Program-made: the position numbers and the translations under genes | Shown here: positions 42,382 to 49,786 of the stretch, one piece after another | How the letters are laid out: the number at the start of each line of letters is the position of its first letter | Numbering within the stretch: position 1 is the first letter of the stretch | From: Leadbetterella sp. | GTDB lineage: Bacteria; Bacteroidota; Bacteroidia; Cytophagales; Spirosomataceae | Assembly (NCBI GenBank): GCA_019638185.1 | Contig: JAHBUH010000015.1 | Location: 1 to 64,000, forward strand | Reading direction: 5' to 3' | DNA: 64,000 nt | Notes under the pieces: generated by a model | The model's input: the letters and a program-made list of their open reading frames with translations, nothing else | Database searches by the model: none | Told to the model about the DNA's origin: nothing

Positions 42382-44028
42382 TTATATCATCGTATACTTT
42401 TTCCGGATCCATACATATCGCACCAGCCCGAACACCAGCAATACCGCCAGCGGTAAAACAATATTCAAAAGCTGGATCTGAGTACGCTTATCCCTTATTT
42501 TCAGGGCATCCAGGGGCCGCATGCCCACCGTTTTAGTCCTTGAAAGCAGGATACCCTCACTGTCTGTCAGGTAATTCAGCGCATTCAGCAGGAAATCCTC
42601 GTTACCGTACCAATGCTTAAAATACTTATCAAATCCCAAAGGATAGAACGTTCCCTTCTCCGGATTAGTTTCATTCTGGATCACATCGCCGTCTGACACC
42701 ACCAGTATTTTGGCCGGTTTGGACTCCCGGATCACGTTTCCGGATAAGCGGTTCCGGTAAAGTGACCGGAATTTTCCTTCCACCAGGTAGCCTACCGCCT
42801 TCACCCCGTTCTTATATTCCGCCTCATCGGTGTCTTTACGGGCCTCGTTAAAAGTGATCAGTGCCGGAGCATTCAGCACCTGGGTATGCGGCGAGGTCAG
42901 CAGCAGGGGGGTCTTTTTGAGACCGTCACCGGCATTCACCGTATCAATGGTGGCCGCGTATTTGGTCAGCACCATGCCTATATTTTTGGTGATCAGGCTG
43001 TTACCGAAATTATTGATCAGGGGAAAGTAGCGGTAAACCACCGGCTGGATATTGGGCTCATCCCCCATTTTTCCTACTACCAAAGGAATAACCGCCGAGT
43101 TCAGCCCGTCTTTGACAATGTTTTTATTGACCCTTAGCCCGTAATTAAACAGCAGGTCATCCAGGTTAACGTCCAGCGGCTGCGCATAGGTACCTTCCAG
43201 GCCTATGGAATCCACCTTCAGCCCGTCTACAAAGAAAAGCGCATTTCCGCCGCTCATGATAAACTGGTCGATCTTAAACTTCGTGCTGTCATCCACCGGC
43301 TTATCCGGAGCCGGAATAATGAGGGCATCCAGCCCGTCAAAACTCCGCGAAGCCTTTGCATCAATGATAAAAAGGTTATAACGCTCTTTCAGGGCATCAA
43401 TCATGCCGCGGAACTCCAGGGGGCTGCGCGACGTGAACTCGTACAGCAGGCCTACGTTCTTCTTTTCGGTGGCCGTAAGCTTCTGGATGGAGGCTGCCAG
43501 CTCATACTCCACATTTTCATACGACTGGTTCAGCTTTTCTTCGGCCGTCACCGAGGTAACCTGGTTAGATTTCAGCAGCAACACCACGTCCTGCTTCCCT
43601 TCCGCACTCACCACCGCATAAGGGAAAACCGGGATCTCTGATTTCCGCCCGCCCTTCTGATCAAATACATTAGTGGGGAGGATACCCTTTTTCTGAAAAT
43701 CAGCAAAACGCGCTTTCTTTTCCGCGTCACTCCCCTTTTCCGGGTCTACATAACGTACAAAAATATTTCTTCCCGCATAGTAGCGGAACTCCGCCAGGGT
43801 TTCTTTCACGGCTCTTCTCAGGCGTTCAAACCCGCCCGGGAGGCTGTTGCCCTCCAGGTAAACCGTAATTTCCACAGGCGTATCCAGGTCTTCCAGCAGG
43901 TGGCGGGTGGCCGGCGCTATGGAATAACGCTTATCTTCGGTGAGATCCCACCGGAAGTACACATAAAAACTCAGAAGGTTCAGAAGGAGTATTCCCCCGA
44001 TAAGCGCTGCCCGTTTCACCATATTCAA
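42382..44028 (-). CDS. gldG: GldG-like gliding-motility ABC transporter accessory protein
   Basis: 548 residues with a membrane helix at each end (about 7-25 and 520-540) and a large periplasmic part between. It begins RAALIGGILLLNLLSFYVYF and continues with RWDLTEDKRYSIAPATRHLL and PVEITVYLEGNSLPGGFERL, which mark the ABC-type uncharacterised transport family that includes GldG. In Flavobacterium johnsoniae GldA, GldF and GldG form an ABC transporter needed for gliding. GldF, normally just upstream of gldG, is not here; the divergent neighbour is a DUF4293 gene. A GldA-like ATPase gene lies 4.7 kb away at 48754. The presence of gldG alone does not show that the cell glides. Confidence 0.9.
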   Translation of the reverse strand: MNMVKRAALIGGILLLNLLSFYVYFRWDLTEDKRYSIAPATRHLLEDLDTPVEITVYLEGNSLPGGFERLRRAVKETLAEFRYYAGRNIFVRYVDPEKGSDAEKKARFADFQKKGILPTNVFDQKGGRKSEIPVFPYAVVSAEGKQDVVLLLKSNQVTSVTAEEKLNQSYENVEYELAASIQKLTATEKKNVGLLYEFTSRSPLEFRGMIDALKERYNLFIIDAKASRSFDGLDALIIPAPDKPVDDSTKFKIDQFIMSGGNALFFVDGLKVDSIGLEGTYAQPLDVNLDDLLFNYGLRVNKNIVKDGLNSAVIPLVVGKMGDEPNIQPVVYRYFPLINNFGNSLITKNIGMVLTKYAATIDTVNAGDGLKKTPLLLTSPHTQVLNAPALITFNEARKDTDEAEYKNGVKAVGYLVEGKFRSLYRNRLSGNVIRESKPAKILVVSDGDVIQNETNPEKGTFYPLGFDKYFKHWYGNEDFLLNALNYLTDSEGILLSRTKTVGMRPLDALKIRDKRTQIQLLNIVLPLAVLLVFGLVRYVWIRKKYTMI

Positions 44029-44043
44029 TCCCTAAAAGAATCA

Positions 44044-44076
44044 CAAAAATACAATAAAATGCTATTTTTGCACAAA
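44044..44076 (-). promoter_or_regulatory. Promoter of gldG
   Basis: On the minus strand TTTG (44073-44076), 21 bp, then TATTTTTG (44044-44051), a perfect TAnnTTTG. It overlaps the divergent promoter of the DUF4293 gene. The leader would be about 12 nt. Confidence 0.6.
44063..44070 (+). promoter_or_regulatory. -7 box for DUF4293-fmt
   Basis: TATTTTTG, a perfect TAnnTTTG, 20 bp before the ATG at 44091. It interleaves with the gldG promoter on the other strand. Confidence 0.45.
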
Positions 44077-44090
44077 CATTCCAATTGTCA

Positions 44091-44558
44091 ATGATCCAGA
44101 GACTCCAATCCGTATTTTTATTGATCACCGCCATGGCCCTGGTGGTATTCCTGGGCACCAATGCCTATACCCGTACGCTGTCTGCGTCCGAGTCGGTCAC
44201 GGTAAACGCATACCACGTTTTGCACAAGACCGGCACACTGGGCACCGAAAAACCTGTTTTTTATGTGGCGGTTATGGCCTGTATTTCCATCCTGGTGACC
44301 ATCATAGCCCTCTTTCAATACCGTAACCGCGTGCGGCAGATCCTGTTTGTGGCCTTTAACGCCTTAATGATGGGCGCCACGCTGGCCGTCACCGTATACC
44401 ATATTATTTCCGATGCCAAACCCATAGGCGTGGGCGGTGAGGAAACCTATGAGGTGGGGATATTTGCGCTGATCATAGCCATGGTATCTAATTCCCTGGC
44501 AAACTATTTCATCAAAAAAGACGAAAAGCTGGTTCGCTCTGCTGACCGCATGAGATAA
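44091..44558 (+). CDS. DUF4293 family membrane protein
   Basis: 155 residues from the ATG at 44091 (MIQRLQSVFLLITAMALVVF), the usual beginning of this family; a TTG at 44085 would add two residues. Four membrane helices are visible (about 4-24, 58-78, 86-108 and 125-145), and the tail is charged. DUF4293 proteins are confined to Bacteroidota and have no known role. It lies 1 bp before fmt, so it is co-transcribed with a translation-initiation gene. Confidence 0.85.
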   Translation: MIQRLQSVFLLITAMALVVFLGTNAYTRTLSASESVTVNAYHVLHKTGTLGTEKPVFYVAVMACISILVTIIALFQYRNRVRQILFVAFNALMMGATLAVTVYHIISDAKPIGVGGEETYEVGIFALIIAMVSNSLANYFIKKDEKLVRSADRMR

Positions 44559-44559
44559 T

Positions 44560-45480
44560 ATGAGGATCGTATTTATGGGCACGCCTGACTTTGCGGTGGC
44601 TACACTGCAGAGGCTGGTGGAAAATAATTTCGAAGTGGTAGCCGTGGTGACGGCCCCGGATAAGCCGGTGGGCCGCGGGCTCAAAATGAGCGAGTCGCCG
44701 GTAAAAAAATATGCCGTTTCCCAAAACATCCCCGTACTTCAGCCCGAAAAGCTTAGGAACAGGGCCTTCCTGGAGGAGCTGGCGGCTTTCCGCGCTGACC
44801 TCCAGGTGGTGGTGGCTTTCCGGATGCTGCCGGAGGCCGTCTGGGCCATGCCGCCCCGGGGCACCATTAACCTCCACGGCTCCCTGCTGCCCCAATACCG
44901 CGGCGCGGCCCCCATTAACTGGGCGGTAATGAACGGCGAGAAAACCACCGGCGTCACCACCTTCTTCATTGAAAAGGAAATCGATACCGGGAAGATCATC
45001 TTTACGGATACCCTCCCTATCGGGGAAAATGACTCGGCCGGCGACCTCCACGACACGATGATGTGGACCGGCGCCGACCTGGTGGTGAAAACCGTAAAGG
45101 CCATTGAAGCCGGAAACTACCCGGAGCAGCCCCAGGACTTCAGCGGGGAGCTCAAAGCCGCCCCCAAGATCTTTAAGGAAACCACGGAGATAGACTGGGC
45201 CAGAGATGCGGCCAGCCTCCATAATTTTGTCCGGGGGCTGAGCCCCTACCCGGCGGCCTGGACCACCCTGAACGATAAGCAGCTAAAGATTTTCGAAACA
45301 CGTGTGCTGCCCACCCTGCCCCCGGAGCTGGAACAGGTGAACACCCGGCTGTACACGGACCATAAGAAACGCCTGGTGGCGGCTACTGCCGGAGGCTACC
45401 TGGATATCCTCTCCCTTCAGCTGGAAGGCAAGAAACGGATGACCACGGAGGAGTTCCTGCGGGGATACCGGTTCCTGTGA
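44560..45480 (+). CDS. fmt: Methionyl-tRNA formyltransferase
   Basis: 306 residues, near the usual length. It formylates the initiator Met-tRNA using 10-formyl-tetrahydrofolate. The catalytic core has the INLHGSLLPQYRGAAPINWA motif with N104 and H106, and D142 in KEIDTGKII. The start MRIVFMGTPDFAV is typical, and the C-terminal OB-like tRNA-binding domain runs from about residue 205. Its only operon partner here is DUF4293; def, its frequent partner elsewhere, is absent. Confidence 0.96.
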   Translation: MRIVFMGTPDFAVATLQRLVENNFEVVAVVTAPDKPVGRGLKMSESPVKKYAVSQNIPVLQPEKLRNRAFLEELAAFRADLQVVVAFRMLPEAVWAMPPRGTINLHGSLLPQYRGAAPINWAVMNGEKTTGVTTFFIEKEIDTGKIIFTDTLPIGENDSAGDLHDTMMWTGADLVVKTVKAIEAGNYPEQPQDFSGELKAAPKIFKETTEIDWARDAASLHNFVRGLSPYPAAWTTLNDKQLKIFETRVLPTLPPELEQVNTRLYTDHKKRLVAATAGGYLDILSLQLEGKKRMTTEEFLRGYRFL

Positions 45481-45511
45481 GCTACGAGAGATTGGCCGGC
45501 TCATAGCTCAC
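45477..45511. terminator. Possible hairpin between fmt and menB
   Basis: GTGAGCTA (45477-45484) and TAGCTCAC (45504-45511) form a perfect 8-bp stem in the convergent gap, but no good T-tract follows on either strand. A weak terminator at best. Confidence 0.35.
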
Positions 45512-45518
45512 AGTTATT

Positions 45519-46361
45519 TCACGAATACCGTTCAAACTTCTCCCAGTCAGGCGGCCTTTTCTCCAGGAAAGCATCCCGTCCCTCCTGCGCTTCTTCTGTC
45601 ATATAGCCCAGGCGGGTGGCTTCTCCCGCAAAGATCTGCTGGCCTACCAGGCCGTCATCTACCAGGTTAAACGCAAATTTCAGCATGCGTATGGCCATGG
45701 GGCTCTTTTTCAGGATCTCCCGGGCCCACTGATACGCCGTTTCTTCCAGTTCGGCGTGGGGAACCACCGCATTCACCATGCCCATTTCATAAGCCTCCTG
45801 CGCCGAGTAGTTCCGGCCCAGGAAAAAGATTTCCCGGGCTCTTTTCTGGCCTATCTGCCGGGCCAGGTAAGCCGATCCGTAGCCGGCATCATAACTGGCC
45901 ACATCGGCATCGGTCTGTTTAAAAATAGCGTGCTCCCGGCTGGCCAGGGTGAGGTCACACACCACATGCAGGCTGTGCCCGCCGCCTACCGCCCAGCCCG
46001 GAACCACCGCTATCACCGGCTTCGTCATAAACCGGATCAGGCGCTGTACTTCCAGGATATTCAGGCGGTCACGGCCGTCTTCTGCCCGGTAGCCGCCCTT
46101 ATTACGGGCATTCTGATCTCCGCCGGAGCAGAAAGACCATACGCCGTCTTTGGGTGAGGGCCCCTCTGCCGAGAGCAGCACCACCCCGGTTTTCGGGTCA
46201 TGGGCGGCGTTTTCAAACGCATCGTACAGCTCAAAAGTGGTCTTGGGCCGGAAGGCATTCCGGATCTCCGGCCGGTTAAACGCGATCCGCGCCACCCCGC
46301 CACACTTCTTGTAGGTAATGTCTTCGTATTCTTTTACGGTTTCCCAGGCTATGGCACTCAT
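45519..46361 (-). CDS. menB: 1,4-dihydroxy-2-naphthoyl-CoA synthase
   Basis: 280 residues. A crotonase-fold enzyme that closes the ring of o-succinylbenzoyl-CoA in menaquinone synthesis. MenB-specific features include IAFNRPEIRNAFRPKTTFEL, FCSGGDQNARNKGGY, VPGWAVGGGHSLHVVCDLTL and FKQTDADVASYDAGYGSAYL, with the C-terminal FLEKRPPDWEKF. It lies 20 bp after the DUF423 gene, last in a four-gene minus-strand run. The other men genes are not in this window. Confidence 0.96.
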   Translation of the reverse strand: MSAIAWETVKEYEDITYKKCGGVARIAFNRPEIRNAFRPKTTFELYDAFENAAHDPKTGVVLLSAEGPSPKDGVWSFCSGGDQNARNKGGYRAEDGRDRLNILEVQRLIRFMTKPVIAVVPGWAVGGGHSLHVVCDLTLASREHAIFKQTDADVASYDAGYGSAYLARQIGQKRAREIFFLGRNYSAQEAYEMGMVNAVVPHAELEETAYQWAREILKKSPMAIRMLKFAFNLVDDGLVGQQIFAGEATRLGYMTEEAQEGRDAFLEKRPPDWEKFERYS

Positions 46362-46381
46362 ACCGTTACTTTTTAATTAAT

Positions 46382-46753
46382 TTATCCTTTATAAACACCC
46401 CAGAAAAGCAGTCCCCAGCCTATGATCATGGCTACTCCGCCCAGGGGCGTAACGGCTCCCAGCACCCTGATGCCGGTAGCGCACAGCAGGAACAGGCTGC
46501 CGGAAAAAATAAGGATCCCGATTAAAAAAGCCCAGCCGGCATTGGTAATGGCTGAAACCGGGAACTCCTTCTGAAGGATACCGGCCAGGATCAGGGCCAG
46601 GCCGTGATAAAACATATACTTTACGGCCGTTTCAAACGTGTCTGTACGCTGCGATGCCGCCAGGAAATCTTTCAGGGCATGGGCGCCAAAAGCCCCGAGG
46701 CTGACCCCCAGGAAACCGGAGACGGCTCCGGCTAAAATAAAAAATTTATTCAT
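46382..46753 (-). CDS. DUF423 family membrane protein
   Basis: 123 residues with four membrane helices (about 4-22, 45-62, 70-90 and 98-118). The family pattern is plain: GVSLGAFGAHALKDFL near the N-terminus, YMFYHGLALIL in the second helix and VTPLGGVAMIIGW near the end. These proteins (for example E. coli YgdD) have no settled role. It lies 41 bp after the YggS gene and 20 bp before menB. Confidence 0.92.
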   Translation of the reverse strand: MNKFFILAGAVSGFLGVSLGAFGAHALKDFLAASQRTDTFETAVKYMFYHGLALILAGILQKEFPVSAITNAGWAFLIGILIFSGSLFLLCATGIRVLGAVTPLGGVAMIIGWGLLFWGVYKG

Positions 46754-46794
46754 GATATAATCTGGTTTTAGCTACCCGCAGGCCGCCGGTTCAT

Positions 46795-47445
46795 TTAATT
46801 TCTGGCTCCAAAGATAGTACTTCCTATCCGAACCATCGTACTTCCTTCTTCCACTGCCAGGGGCCAGTCGCCGCTCATGCCCATGGAAATCTCAGTCATT
46901 TCCGGCCAAAGGGCCTTCCCTGCCTCAAAAATCCGTTTCAGCTCCCTGAACTCGGACCGCACCACATCCCGGTCATCCGTAAACGTGCTCATGCCCATCA
47001 CGCCGGTGACCCGCACGTGATCCAGCGCTTTCAGGCCGGGATCGGCCAGGAGTGCCAGGAATTCCTCCCCGCTCAGCCCGGATTTAGTCTCTTCCCGGGC
47101 TATATGCACCTGCAGCAGGCATTCTATCACCCGGCCGTTAGCGGCCCCCTGGCGGTGAATTTCCTTCAGCAGCTTTGCGCTGTCTACGGAATGGATCAGG
47201 TGCACAAACGGCGCTATATACTTCACCTTATTCGTCTGAAGATGGCCTATAAAATGCCAGCGGATGTCCGGGGGAAGTTCCCCGGCTTTACCGGTCAGTT
47301 CCTGCACATAATTTTCGCCGAAATCGCGCTGCCCGGCGTTATAGGCCTCCATAATATCGGCGGCCGGCTTAAACTTGGAAACCGCCACCAGCCGTACATG
47401 AGCCGGTATCCCGCTCCGAAGCCGCTCCAGGTTTTCCCTGATCAT
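46795..47445 (-). CDS. YggS family PLP-binding protein
   Basis: 216 residues. An alanine-racemase-type TIM barrel without the second domain. The PLP lysine is K24 in LVAVSKFKPAADI, followed by DFGENYVQEL, WHFIGHLQTNKVKYI, MGMSTFTDD and SMGMSGDWPLAVEEGSTMVR, all diagnostic of the YggS/PLPBP family. These proteins bind pyridoxal phosphate and keep its level and amino-acid pools in balance. Its start overlaps the MazG-like gene's stop by 4 bp (ATGA). Confidence 0.95.
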   Translation of the reverse strand: MIRENLERLRSGIPAHVRLVAVSKFKPAADIMEAYNAGQRDFGENYVQELTGKAGELPPDIRWHFIGHLQTNKVKYIAPFVHLIHSVDSAKLLKEIHRQGAANGRVIECLLQVHIAREETKSGLSGEEFLALLADPGLKALDHVRVTGVMGMSTFTDDRDVVRSEFRELKRIFEAGKALWPEMTEISMGMSGDWPLAVEEGSTMVRIGSTIFGARN

Positions 47446-47912
47446 TCTGCCAGGATACTTTTAAGATCCGCCGGTGAGTAATTAATATTTTTGAGGGTCT
47501 TGTTATCGCCCTCGCGGTACACCAGGTACACGTCGCCGTCCTGCTTATAATAGCATTCGGTGTCCCGCTGTTCCCGGTAGTATTTTACGGTTTCTTCTGC
47601 CTCTGCCACGGTTTTGCAGGCTTTGCTCATGTTAGACCGCTGCACCTCGTCAAACAGGGCCCTGAATTTTTCGCCCAGCCCGAACTCCAGGATAGCCCCG
47701 GATAATACATACTGGATATCGCAGAGGGCGTCAGCCACTTCCGTAATATCCTGGTTCCGGATGGCCTCTTCCAGTTCCTTCAGTTCTTCAGCGATCAGCG
47801 ATACCCGCAGCGCACAGCGGGCCGGGGCGGGAATGAGCGGATGAGCTTCTATAGGGTGGTGAAATGTTCTGTGAAATTCAGCGACCTGGTTCAGGCAATC
47901 CAATGTTTCCAT
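47442..47912 (-). CDS. MazG-like all-alpha nucleoside triphosphate pyrophosphohydrolase
   Basis: 156 residues. The core has SLIAEELKELEEAIRNQDIT then EVADALCDIQYVLSG, the E-x-x-E-x-x and D-x-x-D-like metal-binding pattern of the all-alpha NTP-PPase superfamily (MazG, PRA-PH, HisE). The C-terminal part (about 95-156: TECYYKQDGDVYLVYREGDN) is a separate extension. Such enzymes hydrolyse NTPs or damaged nucleotides to monophosphate and pyrophosphate; the substrate here is unknown. It is the first gene of the run MazG-like, YggS, DUF423, menB. Confidence 0.85.
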   Translation of the reverse strand: METLDCLNQVAEFHRTFHHPIEAHPLIPAPARCALRVSLIAEELKELEEAIRNQDITEVADALCDIQYVLSGAILEFGLGEKFRALFDEVQRSNMSKACKTVAEAEETVKYYREQRDTECYYKQDGDVYLVYREGDNKTLKNINYSPADLKSILAE

Positions 47913-47973
47913 TTATGTTTGTTAGCTTATGATTAAAAAAATGACCGTATAATAAATAATCGGTATAAGATTC

Positions 47974-48004
47974 TTGCAAAGTTCTCTCCGATTAAATACT
48001 TTTG
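47974..48004 (+). promoter_or_regulatory. Strong promoter of the collagen-like lipoprotein gene
   Basis: TTG (47974-47976), 20 bp, then TACTTTTG (47997-48004): consensus spacing and a perfect -7 element. The leader is about 35 nt and AT-rich. Confidence 0.7.
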
Positions 48005-48044
48005 CTTTAATTCTGGTTGTAAAATATTACTAATTTTTAAAGTT

Positions 48045-48680
48045 ATGAACAAAATTACAAAACTTTTAGCCATTGTTGCACTTGCAGCAAGTACTACTCT
48101 TTGGTCATGTAAAGGAGACACCGGTCCGGAAGGTCCTGTAGGCCCTAAAGGTGACCAAGGTACAAAAGGAGACAAAGGTGACAAAGGAGATCAAGGTGTA
48201 AAAGGAGACAAAGGTGACAAAGGAGATCAGGGTGTAATGGGTAACGCCAACGTCCAGAGACTTGCGTTTACCGTAAAAGTTAGCGATTGGAAAAACAAGG
48301 AGATCGCCGGTGCAGGTACAGGTGCTACCAGCACATGGGGTGTGGCAGAACTGAAAAATGATGCCATCACTACTGAGAAATACGCAGTAGTTTTCCTTAA
48401 AACCAATGACGGTTATCTTCAGGCTCTTCCTACCACTTACAGCATTGGTATGAGCGGTGCGTATGAGCGTCTGAACTACGGTTATAAAACAGGATCCATC
48501 GAAGTACAGTATCGTCTTGATACCCAGTTATTCGGAGGAAATAAACCTGAACTTGCTCCTAACAAAGACCTGAACTTCGAAGTAGTCCTGACTACCAAGA
48601 CCATCGGTGCTGCCCTGGAGAAAAGCGGTGTAGATCTGAAGAACTACAATGCTGTAGTAGATTTCCTGTCAGCTCAGTAA
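48045..48680 (+). CDS. Lipoprotein with collagen-like Gly-X-Y repeats
   Basis: 211 residues. A type II signal peptide (lipobox LWSC, C22) is followed at once by fourteen uninterrupted Gly-X-Y triplets (residues 24-65), many GDK, GDQ, GPE or GPK. KGD and related charge pairs are known to stabilise bacterial collagen triple helices. A globular beta-rich domain of about 145 residues follows (VQRLAFTVKVSDWKNKEIAG onward), which could act as a trimerisation or binding head. The protein would be a short stalk on an outer-membrane lipid anchor; trimer formation and surface exposure are inferences. The gene has a consensus promoter and its own terminator, so it is a single, probably well expressed unit. 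No partner gene is evident. Confidence 0.88.
   Translation: MNKITKLLAIVALAASTTLWSCKGDTGPEGPVGPKGDQGTKGDKGDKGDQGVKGDKGDKGDQGVMGNANVQRLAFTVKVSDWKNKEIAGAGTGATSTWGVAELKNDAITTEKYAVVFLKTNDGYLQALPTTYSIGMSGAYERLNYGYKTGSIEVQYRLDTQLFGGNKPELAPNKDLNFEVVLTTKTIGAALEKSGVDLKNYNAVVDFLSAQ
48168..48239 (+). repeat. Two 36-bp tandem units in the collagen-like region
   Basis: Two nearly identical 36-bp units (48168-48203 and 48204-48239) each encode four Gly-X-Y triplets (GDKGDKGDQGVK, the second ending in M). Near-identical DNA suggests recent duplication and possible length variation. Confidence 0.8.
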
Positions 48681-48699
48681 TCGAATAAACTTTTTTGAA

Positions 48700-48730
48700 G
48701 CGCCCTGTTCAAATGAGCAGGGCGTTTTTG
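48700..48730 (+). terminator. Terminator after the collagen-like gene
   Basis: CGCCCTG (48701-48707) pairs with CAGGGCG (48718-48724), followed by TTTTTG. It lies 20 bp after the stop and separates the gene from the ATPase gene. Confidence 0.88.
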
Positions 48731-48753
48731 TTATTTATTGAAAAAAGAGAAAC

Positions 48754-49461
48754 ATGTCTATAGAGGTAAGCGGCTTGAAGAAAGTGTACGGCACCCAGGT
48801 AGCCGTAAACGGGATCACTTTTTCAGTGAATACCGGGGAGATCGTGGGGTTTTTAGGGCCTAACGGCGCCGGGAAATCCACCACCATGAAGATCATCACC
48901 GGCTTTATCTGCGCCACGGAAGGCAGCGTACGTATCTACGGCCAGCCCTTTGGCCCGGACTCCGTGGCCTTGAAATCGCATATCGGCTACCTTCCGGAAA
49001 ATAACCCGCTCTACCCTGACATGTATGTGAGTGAGTACCTGCACTTTGCCGGAAGCCTGAGCCGGCTCCGGGGGGAATCCCTGAAAAACCGGGTAAAAGA
49101 AGTAATTGAGCAGGTAGGCCTTTCCCCCGAAAAGCACAAAAAGATAGAGCAGCTTTCCAAAGGCTACCGTCAGCGGGTGGGACTGGCCCAGGCGCTGATC
49201 CATGACCCGGATATCCTGATCCTGGATGAGCCCACCACCGGCCTGGATCCTAACCAGCTCACCGAAATACGGGCGCTGATTAAGGAGATCGCAAAGAATA
49301 AGACCATTATTCTGAGCACCCATATCATGCAGGAGGCCGAGGCCCTGTGCCACCGCGCCATCATCATTAAAAAGGGAAACCTGGTGGCTGATGCCCCCAT
49401 GGACGAACTAAAATCCCGGAATCAGAGTTTAGAAAAGACATTCAGAGCGTTAACGCAATAA
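48754..49461 (+). CDS. ABC transporter ATP-binding protein, GldA-like
   Basis: 235 residues. Complete ATPase: Walker A GPNGAGKST (near 36-44), signature LSKGYRQRVGLAQALIHDP, Walker B LILDEPTTGLD, H-loop STHIMQEAEAL. The segments EIVGFLGPNGAGKSTTMKII, HIGYLPENNPLYPDMYVSEY and the GYRQRVGLAQ signature are close to GldA of the gliding ABC transporter. It lacks the C-terminal 60 or so residues of a full GldA (about 300), so it may be a relative with another partner. No permease gene is adjacent; gldG is 4.7 kb away on the other strand. The RRM gene begins 4 bp after its stop. Confidence 0.85.
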   Translation: MSIEVSGLKKVYGTQVAVNGITFSVNTGEIVGFLGPNGAGKSTTMKIITGFICATEGSVRIYGQPFGPDSVALKSHIGYLPENNPLYPDMYVSEYLHFAGSLSRLRGESLKNRVKEVIEQVGLSPEKHKKIEQLSKGYRQRVGLAQALIHDPDILILDEPTTGLDPNQLTEIRALIKEIAKNKTIILSTHIMQEAEALCHRAIIIKKGNLVADAPMDELKSRNQSLEKTFRALTQ

Positions 49462-49465
49462 GCCC

Positions 49466-49786
49466 ATGGACATCTTTGTAGGAAGCATTCCTTTTAAATT
49501 TAAGGAAAAAGACCTGGAAGCCCTCTTTACTCCTTTCGGAGAAGTGGTTTCCGTAAAAATTATTATCGACAAGGCCACCCGCCAGAACAAAGGCTTCGGG
49601 TTTGTGGAAATGAAGGAAAGAAAAGACGGCCTCAGTGCCATTCAGGCGCTGAACGGTTCGGATCAGCTGGGCCGGGCCATCGTGGTATCGGAAGCCAAAA
49701 AAGACAAAGAAGGTGAGCCCGCGTTTAAAAAGCCGCGCCAATGGAACAAAGGCAAAAAGAAAAATAACGTGATCACCTGGGGATGA
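49466..49786 (+). CDS. RNA-binding protein with one RRM domain
   Basis: 106 residues. A single RRM (about 1-78) with RNP2 IFVGSI (residues 3-8) and RNP1 KGFGFVEM (about 41-48), both with the aromatic residues that stack on RNA. A lysine-rich tail (KKPRQWNKGKKKNNV) follows. Similar small RRM proteins of Bacteroidota bind single-stranded RNA and act as global RNA regulators in the few cases studied. Its stop overlaps the start of the DEAD-box helicase by 4 bp (ATGA), so the two are made together and probably act on the same RNAs (inference). Confidence 0.93.
   Translation: MDIFVGSIPFKFKEKDLEALFTPFGEVVSVKIIIDKATRQNKGFGFVEMKERKDGLSAIQALNGSDQLGRAIVVSEAKKDKEGEPAFKKPRQWNKGKKKNNVITWG

Noticed and set aside
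48168..48239. CRISPR-like repeat
   Set aside because: Only two tandem 36-bp units without spacers, in frame and encoding Gly-X-Y triplets. No CRISPR array or cas gene was seen in the window.
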